Assembly: GCF_003752585.1 (NCBI RefSeq)
Contig: NZ_RKHR01000006.1
Location: 124,001-188,000 of the forward strand
Length of the DNA: 64,000 nt
Direction: 5' to 3'
DNA from: Sinobacterium caligoides
Lineage (GTDB): Bacteria > Pseudomonadota > Gammaproteobacteria > Pseudomonadales > Sinobacteriaceae
Below are positions 58,443 to 64,000 of this stretch, one piece after another. Position numbers and translations under genes: made by a program. The notes under the pieces are model-generated. The model saw only the letters and a program-made list of their open reading frames with translations. It ran no database searches and had not been told where the DNA came from. Every line of letters begins with the position of its first letter. Within the stretch, counting starts at the first letter, position 1.

Positions 58443-58463
58443 CCAATAGCCTATTATAATTGG
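58443..58463. promoter_or_regulatory. CCAAT-N11-ATTGG repeat over a TATAAT box
   Basis: The inverted repeat brackets a perfect -10 box TATAAT (58455-58460) in the selD/ABC divergent region. The transcription start would fall about 30 nt before the ABC start codon. Candidate operator for the transporter promoter. Confidence 0.35.
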
Positions 58464-58495
58464 CTTTTAACCTCGCATTGCACGAGCACAATATA

Positions 58496-59425
58496 ATGAA
58501 AAAAATACTTTGTCCGACAAAGGCTGAAGTGCTGCGCGCTATTTTTAGCATGCTGCTCAGCCTCTCTCTCTTCCTTGCCTACCTGACGATATCAGTCACC
58601 CCACACGCGGCTAACGCAGACGAGCCCCAAGTCTTCACCTTCACCGCCATCCCCGATCAAGACGCCTCGCAGTTGCGACAACGCTTCTCTGTCGTCGCCG
58701 ACTACCTCAGCCAACAACTCGGTATGCCGGTCAAGTACATCCCCGTCAAATCCTATGCCGCCGCCGTCACTGCCTTTCGCAACAACCAAGTGCAACTCGC
58801 CTGGTTCGGCGGCCTCTCTGGCGTCCGCGCCCGCAGCTTAGTTGTCGGCTCCGAAGCTATCGCCCAGGGTATCGAGGACCCTCATTTTAAAAGCTACTTC
58901 ATCGCCAATACCCGTACCGGCCTAAAGCCCAGCGATGACTTCCCCCTCGCGATGCTAGACCATACCTTTACCTTCGGCTCCAAGGGCTCGACCTCCGGGC
59001 GCTTGATGCCCGAGTACTATATTCGTCAAAACAGCCAACGATCCCCCGAAGAGTTCTTCAAACGAGTCGGCTTCAGCGGCGATCACAGCCGCACTATCGC
59101 CCTGGTCGAGGCTGGCAGCTTCGACATCGGTGCTGTCAATTACAAGGTTTGGGAGCGCGCCGTCGCCGAAGGTAAGGTCGACACTAAAAGAGTCGAGGTG
59201 ATCTGGCAAACCCCCGATTACCCCGACTACCACTGGACCATACGCGGCGATATCGACAACCACTACGGCGCCGGCAGCGAACAGAAACTCCGTCACGCTT
59301 TGCTCAATATGAATCAGCCGGCACTACTCGCGGCCTTCCCACGCAGCGGTTTTATCGCCGCCAACAACAATGACTTCCAGCCAATCGAGGAAGTTGCTAG
59401 AGCGCTCGGCTTGCTGCGCCGATGA
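58496..59425 (+). CDS. Putative selenate ABC transporter substrate-binding protein (PhnD-like)
   Basis: 309-aa periplasmic binding protein. Hydrophobic signal segment about 15-35 (FSMLLSLSLFLAYLTISV), cleaved before the mature ADEPQVF region. The body has FTAIPDQDASQLRQRFSVVA, VQLAWFGGLSGVRAR and FGSKGSTSGRLMPEYY, typical of PhnD-type oxyanion binders. Its place divergent to selD-mnmH matches the protein family annotated as putative selenate binding (TIGR04553-type). Ligand is inferred, not shown. ATG 58496 preferred over the upstream TTG. Confidence 0.85.
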   Translation: MKKILCPTKAEVLRAIFSMLLSLSLFLAYLTISVTPHAANADEPQVFTFTAIPDQDASQLRQRFSVVADYLSQQLGMPVKYIPVKSYAAAVTAFRNNQVQLAWFGGLSGVRARSLVVGSEAIAQGIEDPHFKSYFIANTRTGLKPSDDFPLAMLDHTFTFGSKGSTSGRLMPEYYIRQNSQRSPEEFFKRVGFSGDHSRTIALVEAGSFDIGAVNYKVWERAVAEGKVDTKRVEVIWQTPDYPDYHWTIRGDIDNHYGAGSEQKLRHALLNMNQPALLAAFPRSGFIAANNNDFQPIEEVARALGLLRR

Positions 59426-60081
59426 GGCAGCCACTATTAACGCTGCATATCGAGCGATTAACACAGGGCGGGCGGGCCGTCCTGTGCGATGTTGACCTGA
59501 AGATCTACCGGGGCGATCATATCGCCATCCTCGGTCGCAGTGGGGCCGGTAAATCAACGCTGTTACAACGTCTACAACGCTGTAACTCCGACGAAATCGC
59601 ACTATGCCCCCAGCGCAACGGCCTCGTCGAGGCGCTGAGTAGCTATAACAACATCTATATGGGCGGCCTTGATCGCCACCCCTGGTGGTACAACCTACTC
59701 AACCTGCTGCGCCCCTGGGCACGCAACCGGCGACAGATTGGCGATATCTGTCGACTGCTCGGCATCGAACAACAGCTATTGCAATCCGTCGACCAACTCT
59801 CCGGGGGGCAGCGTCAACGCGTTGCCATCGGCCGCGCACTGTACCAAGACAGGCCAATATTCTTCGGCGATGAGGCCGTCGCCAGTGTCGACCCGGTGCA
59901 GGCTAAGCAGTTAATCGACACCATTCAACAGCGCCACCACAGCACCGTACAAGTACTGCACCAGCGGCCCCTAGCACTCGCCTGCAGTAATCGCATTATT
60001 GGCCTGAAAGACGGTCGCATCTGTATTGATGCCCCCACAGATCAGCTCACCATCGACGATCTTACCGAGCTCTACCTCTGA
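59422..60081 (+). CDS. ABC transporter ATP-binding protein (PhnC-like, putative selenate)
   Basis: 219 aa. Walker A GRSGAGKST (38-46), Q-loop region, signature LSGGQRQRVAIGRAL, Walker B RPIFFGDEAVASVD. H-loop region VQVLHQRPLALA. Shorter than canonical PhnC. Overlaps the binding-protein stop by 4 nt (ATGA) and the permease start by one base (TGATG), so the three genes are tightly coupled. Confidence 0.9.
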   Translation: MRQPLLTLHIERLTQGGRAVLCDVDLKIYRGDHIAILGRSGAGKSTLLQRLQRCNSDEIALCPQRNGLVEALSSYNNIYMGGLDRHPWWYNLLNLLRPWARNRRQIGDICRLLGIEQQLLQSVDQLSGGQRQRVAIGRALYQDRPIFFGDEAVASVDPVQAKQLIDTIQQRHHSTVQVLHQRPLALACSNRIIGLKDGRICIDAPTDQLTIDDLTELYL

Positions 60082-61571
60082 TGAGCGACTTAGCAAGCTC
60101 AATAGCACAGCCCAAAAAACGAAACTCCACCGGTAAGAAGTTCCGCAATATCAGCCTTGTCATCGCCCTACTCGGCCTATACGCCATTGTGACGGGAGAT
60201 TTCACCCTCTACCATACCGAACCAGACCTCGTCTTACAGCGCATGTTGAGTGGCGTACTGCATCTCGACTTTGGCCGCGGCCAAGAGCTCTTCGAAGCTG
60301 TTACCTACACCATCGCCTTCGCTGTGCTCGGAGTAGGGGCCGCAATTATCCCAGGCTTCATACTTAGCCTCTGTTACCAGTTTGCCGCAATACGTGTCAT
60401 CTGCGGCTTTGGTCGCGCCGTCCACGAACTCTTCTGGGGGCTATTGTTTCTACAGGTATTTGGCTTGAGCACGCTGACCGGCATACTGGCGATCGCCGTC
60501 CCCTTCAGCTGTATCTTCGCCAAGGTCTACAGCGAACAAATGGCCGCCCATAGCAAACACTGTTACCAGCCTGCCGGCGATAGGGTCTCAGTACTCGTTT
60601 ACAGCCGCCTCGCCGCCAGCTGGCAAGCACTGCGTCACTATAGCCGCTATCGCTTCGAATGTGGTCTGCGCAGCGCCACACTGCTCGGCTTCATCGGCCT
60701 ACCTACGATCGGCTACGCCCTCGACACCGCACTCAAGCAACAACAATACGATCAGGCGATGGCGTTGTTATTCACCTTCTACCTGCTCTCCGCCAGCATT
60801 CGTTACTGGTTACGGCCGATGACGCTGCCGATATTACTCTTTGGCTCATTACTGCTATTGCCATCCACCAGTACATTGCAGAGCTCAGGGCTATGGTCTT
60901 TCATCAGCCACGACTTGCTGCCCTACCCACTGCAGCAAGGCATCAGCCTCGAGAGTTTATCCGGGACCTTAAGCTGGTGCTGGACGCTGCTTGAGAGCGT
61001 CGGTTTCAAAGCTATCGTCAACACCCTCCTGCTCACCTGCGCTGCGACCCTCGCCAGCGGGGTACTGTGTTTGCTGTTATTCCCACTGGCAGCGAGCCGC
61101 TCGAAACTCGCTCTCATCGGCAAACCACTACTGGTCATGCTGCGGGCAACACCGGAACTGTTACTCGTCTTCATTGTGCTACTGATCACCGGTCCCTCGA
61201 TGCTGCCGGCTCTAATCGCCCTAGCACTGCACAACGGCGCGCTGCTGGCCTTTCTGCTGGCCAAGCAGCTCGACAACACTCCGGCACCACCTCTTGCTAT
61301 CAGCGGCTGCAACAGCTGGGGCTACTTTTGGTTGCCAAAGCTCTACGGCGCCTTCCTCAGCCTATTGCTCTATCGAAGTGAAAACATTTTGCGTGAATCC
61401 GCAATCGTCGGCATGGTCGGTATCGCCACCCTCGGTTTTTACATCGATAGCGGCTTTGAGGACCTACAGGTTGATGTCGCCTTCTTCTTCATCATCATCA
61501 CCGCCGGCCTCACCCTAATGGTCGATTATTGCTCACGCGGCATTCAACGCTACACAGGTATCCGCTCTTGA
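60081..61571 (+). CDS. ABC transporter permease, two fused PhnE-like modules (putative selenate)
   Basis: 496-aa membrane protein with about twelve hydrophobic helices. Each half ends in a permease EAA-like loop: ECGLRSATLLGFIGLPTIG in the first and ILRESAIVGMVGIATLGFYI in the second. PhnE proteins are normally one module of about 270 aa that dimerises, so this looks like a fused pair providing the whole pore. It partners the upstream ATPase and binding protein. Confidence 0.85.
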   Translation: MSDLASSIAQPKKRNSTGKKFRNISLVIALLGLYAIVTGDFTLYHTEPDLVLQRMLSGVLHLDFGRGQELFEAVTYTIAFAVLGVGAAIIPGFILSLCYQFAAIRVICGFGRAVHELFWGLLFLQVFGLSTLTGILAIAVPFSCIFAKVYSEQMAAHSKHCYQPAGDRVSVLVYSRLAASWQALRHYSRYRFECGLRSATLLGFIGLPTIGYALDTALKQQQYDQAMALLFTFYLLSASIRYWLRPMTLPILLFGSLLLLPSTSTLQSSGLWSFISHDLLPYPLQQGISLESLSGTLSWCWTLLESVGFKAIVNTLLLTCAATLASGVLCLLLFPLAASRSKLALIGKPLLVMLRATPELLLVFIVLLITGPSMLPALIALALHNGALLAFLLAKQLDNTPAPPLAISGCNSWGYFWLPKLYGAFLSLLLYRSENILRESAIVGMVGIATLGFYIDSGFEDLQVDVAFFFIIITAGLTLMVDYCSRGIQRYTGIRS

Positions 61572-61645
61572 GCGGCTCAGCAGGGTTTATTCAGCATAAG
61601 AACACTGCTAATTTAGCCAATAAATAATAAATAGAAGACAACAGC

Positions 61646-62134
61646 ATGATCAACGAACACTCCGTCTACTCCGACCAAGTCACTATCAATGCTCCCGTTA
61701 GCTTGGTCTGGCAGATCCTTATCGATTTCGACAACTACCAGCGCTGGAACCCCTTCTGCCCCCAGCTAATCAACAAGTCGCTGGCCATCGGCGAAGCCGT
61801 CGATATGCAAGTAGAGCTTGGCCACGGCTTACAGCAGCAAGTTGAGTATATCGAGAACATCGAGAAGGAGAGAGAGATTTCCTGGAGCATGACACAACAG
61901 GACAAGAGTGTCTTATATGCCCGCCGTACTCAAAGCCTCAGCGCCATCACTAGCAATAGCTGTGACTATCTGTCGGTCGACTACTTTGAGGGAGCGCTAC
62001 GCGACAGCATACTCAGGCAACATGGCCAGGCGATAGAGGATGGTTTCAACGCCTGCGCCTACGGACTAAAGGATTATGCGGAGGCCGCCTACCGGCACAG
62101 CCTCCATGCCGAGCTAGAAGGTCAGGCCGAGTAA
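61646..62134 (+). CDS. SRPBCC-fold protein (polyketide cyclase/START-like)
   Basis: 162 aa. The opening VTINAPVSLVWQILIDFDNY and QRWNPFCPQLI are typical of the SRPBCC hydrophobic-ligand fold. Soluble, no signal peptide. Function unknown. It starts 74 nt after the permease gene; GAAGACAACAGC upstream gives a moderate ribosome binding site. Its 3' end overlaps the convergent sensor ORF by 13 nt. Confidence 0.75.
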   Translation: MINEHSVYSDQVTINAPVSLVWQILIDFDNYQRWNPFCPQLINKSLAIGEAVDMQVELGHGLQQQVEYIENIEKEREISWSMTQQDKSVLYARRTQSLSAITSNSCDYLSVDYFEGALRDSILRQHGQAIEDGFNACAYGLKDYAEAAYRHSLHAELEGQAE

Positions 62135-62757
62135 AGCAGGCGCTGCATTAGCGGCTGCGCCTCGAACTCTTTCAACAAATTCGGCCACGGCAAACACCTG
62201 CCGTGATTGACCGCGAGGCTGAGTGAAGAGATCACCGAGTGCTGCCAGGCCTCTAACTCTTGCGCGGTCCAAGCCGTCGAGGGGGTGGCCCTCTGATAGA
62301 GGGTAATCAACAGGCTCATCATCTGCGACTCGATCTCCACGATGCGTGCACGCCCCTCGGCCAGCCCCTCACACACCTTCGCGGCAAGACTGCCAACCCA
62401 GCCATCGACATCGAAAGAAAAGCCGTAGAGCTTGGCGTTGCGGCCAATCTGAAAGTCAAAGTTATGCTTAGGCGGCAGGCAGAATAGAGTGCAGGCAGGT
62501 AGATGATCGTAGTCCCACTGACCGCGTTGCTTATAGTTTTCCACCAGCATGAAACTAAAACAGTTAGCTGGGCTGGTAATACGCTTCTTCTCAACAAGGC
62601 CACAACTGGTATGAGCCAATAGCGTCGTACCAAGGCGACGGTGAACAATAGACTTCGGTTGCGACTCGCTATTATCTAGACGTTTGATACTCCAGCCACC
62701 GAAGAAATCTTCAGATGTCTGCTCTGGTACTACTATATCTGCTGTATCTATCAACAC
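62122..62757 (-). CDS. AraC-family N-terminal sensor domain without HTH
   Basis: 211 aa. The segment CFSFMLVENYKQRGQ, then CTLFCLPPKHNFDF and LYGFSFDVDGWVGSLAAKV resemble the cupin-like sensor half of AraC regulators (AraC_binding type), which are about 320 aa with a C-terminal double HTH. Here the reading frame ends before any HTH, and the space beyond is occupied by the SRPBCC gene on the other strand. It may be a decayed regulator, or a stand-alone sensor. Similarity is by eye only. Confidence 0.55.
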   Translation of the reverse strand: MLIDTADIVVPEQTSEDFFGGWSIKRLDNSESQPKSIVHRRLGTTLLAHTSCGLVEKKRITSPANCFSFMLVENYKQRGQWDYDHLPACTLFCLPPKHNFDFQIGRNAKLYGFSFDVDGWVGSLAAKVCEGLAEGRARIVEIESQMMSLLITLYQRATPSTAWTAQELEAWQHSVISSLSLAVNHGRCLPWPNLLKEFEAQPLMQRLLYSA

Positions 62758-62947
62758 GTTAACCTCGATAATACGCGACTAACATACACTATTAGTCACT
62801 TTTAGAAGGAATTTAGCAGGCCGCATAAACTTCGACAACGCCCCTCTCAATTCGTCGCGAATTATTAACCAAAGGTAATATTAGTTCTCTGACACAGATT
62901 ACTTTACTGGTCATTTACAGCCCATTTTCCCTGCTAATTCTCGCCAA

Positions 62948-64000
62948 TTAGTGAGCCTGTTCCCAGTTTTCACCACAGCCGACGTCGACAATCAACGGCA
63001 CCGACAGCGACACTGCACGCTGCATCACCGACTTGAGCTCGGCGCTCACCTGTTCAACTAACTCCGCCTTCACCTCCAACACCAGCTCATCGTGCACCTG
63101 CATAATAATTTGCGCATCAACCGCCTCATCACGCAGCCAACGATCCACATCCAGCATCGCCTGTTTAATAATATCCGCCGCCGTACCCTGCATCGGCGCG
63201 TTGATCGCAGTACGCTCAGCGGCCTGCTTACGCATGCCGCGAGCATTGATTTCAGGCAGATAGAGTCGACGCCCGCGCAGTGTTTCAACATAACCCTGCG
63301 CCTGCGCCTGGGCTTTAATGTCCGTCATGTACTGCTGCACACCGGGGTAACGCTCAAAGTAGCGCTCAATATAATCACCCGCTTGGCCGCGCGGAATATT
63401 CAGCTGTTTCGCCAAGCCGAAGGCACTCATGCCGTAGATCAGACCAAAATTGATTGCCTTAGCGCTGCGACGCTGATCATCACTCACCTCGTCGACATCA
63501 ATAGCAAACACCTCGGATGCCGTCGCCCGGTGTACATCCAACCCCTTAGCGAAGGCACGCTGTAAGCCCTCATCACCGGATAGGTGCGCCATGATACGCA
63601 GCTCCACCTGCGAGTAATCCGCCGCGACTAACTGATAGCCGTCGCGAGCAACGAAAGCGTGGCGTATACGTCGCCCCTCACCGGAACGAATCGGTATATT
63701 CTGCAGATTTGGGTCGCTAGAGGAAAGCCGCCCCGTCGCCGTCACCGCCTGATGATAAGAGGTGTGAATACGCCCACTCGCCGCGCACACCATCTCCGGC
63801 AACTTATCCGTATAAGTCGACTTCAGCTTCGATAAGCCGCGATATTCAATGATCACCTTGGGTAGTGGGTAGTCGAGGGCCAGCTCGACGAGCACCTCCT
63901 CCGCCGTCGACGGCTTACCCTTCGGTGTCTTCTTGATCACCGGTAACTCGAGCTTCTCAAACAGTATCTCACCCAGCTGCTTCGGCGAGCCAAGGTTAAA
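62948..64000 (-). CDS. polA: DNA polymerase I, C-terminal part (runs off the right edge)
   Basis: The last about 350 codons of polA; the frame is open to base 64000, so the 5' part lies outside. The polymerase domain is recognised by [17 protein letters not shown], the A motif [19 protein letters not shown], the O-helix [20 protein letters not shown] and the C motif [13 protein letters not shown] near the end. All catalytic Asp residues of the palm are present. In Pseudomonas and enterics it neighbours engB; here about 9 kb lie between. Confidence 0.97.
   Translation of the reverse strand, partial: FNLGSPKQLGEILFEKLELPVIKKTPKGKPSTAEEVLVELALDYPLPKVIIEYRGLSKLKSTYTDKLPEMVCAASGRIHTSYHQAVTATGRLSSSDPNLQNIPIRSGEGRRIRHAFVARDGYQLVAADYSQVELRIMAHLSGDEGLQRAFAKGLDVHRATASEVFAIDVDEVSDDQRRSAKAINFGLIYGMSAFGLAKQLNIPRGQAGDYIERYFERYPGVQQYMTDIKAQAQAQGYVETLRGRRLYLPEINARGMRKQAAERTAINAPMQGTAADIIKQAMLDVDRWLRDEAVDAQIIMQVHDELVLEVKAELVEQVSAELKSVMQRAVSLSVPLIVDVGCGENWEQAH

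Overview
The window is chromosomal backbone of a gammaproteobacterium. Gene order closely follows Pseudomonas: pilG-pilH-pilI-pilJ-pilK-chpA-chpB-chpC divergent from gshB-tonB-ruvX; pilT/pilU; yggS-proC-yggT-metX-metW-DUF4426-rdgB-hemW; rpoH-ftsX-ftsE-ftsY; rsmD-coaD-fdx; mutM; dsbA; cytochromes c4/c5; engB; polA. Protein lengths and motifs fit the Pseudomonadales/Cellvibrionales side of the class. I cannot name a genus. Base composition looks even. I saw no insertion sequence, prophage, integrase, CRISPR array, rRNA or tRNA.

Layout. 0.25-2.1 kb: a beta-hydroxyacid dehydrogenase and an alpha/beta hydrolase (minus). 2.2-7.6 kb: central carbon operon tkt-epd-pgk-fba (minus), closed by a strong hairpin. 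7.8-9.8 kb: a eukaryotic-type HisA-like isomerase and a D-threonine-aldolase-like PLP enzyme (minus). 10.0-15.6 kb: a methyl-cycle block (plus), namely an ArsR-methyltransferase fusion (SahR-like), metK, ahcY, metF, then rsmE. 15.6-27.8 kb: the complete Pil-Chp chemosensory cluster for type IV pilus twitching (minus). 28.1-30.4 kb: gshB, tonB, ruvX (plus). 30.4-32.6 kb: retraction ATPases pilU and pilT (minus). 32.7-39.2 kb: yggS, proC, yggT, metX, metW, DUF4426, rdgB, hemW (plus). 39.1-42.7 kb: a MerR regulator and an RRM protein (minus), a 0.55 kb non-coding stretch, and a CopA-type ATPase (plus). 42.7-47.7 kb: trmB, DUF423, rpoH, ftsX, ftsE, ftsY (minus). 47.9-54 kb: rsmD, coaD, ferredoxin (plus), then mutM, small unknown genes, dsbA and cytochromes c (minus), then engB (plus). 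54-62.8 kb: genes lying between engB and polA: a PhnA-like zinc ribbon, an AGCS symporter, mnmH-selD divergent from a putative selenate ABC transporter, an SRPBCC protein and an AraC-type sensor domain lacking its HTH. The 3' two-fifths or so of polA runs off the right edge.

How genes work together. Methionine is made by MetX/MetW and MetF. It is activated by MetK, and the SAH left after methylation is cleared by AhcY. The ArsR-methyltransferase in front of metK is the likely SAH-sensing regulator. PilG/PilH/PilI/PilJ/PilK/ChpA/ChpB/ChpC form a signalling array acting on pili retracted by PilT/PilU. SelD and MnmH supply and use selenophosphate for tRNA 2-selenouridine, and the divergent ABC genes probably import the selenium oxyanion.

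Most notable non-coding signals: a candidate small RNA next to engB in the position and orientation of Spot 42/ErsA (about 53969-54043, minus); a promoter in front of the SahR-like gene placed so that the mRNA would be leaderless; and hairpins between metK, ahcY and metF.
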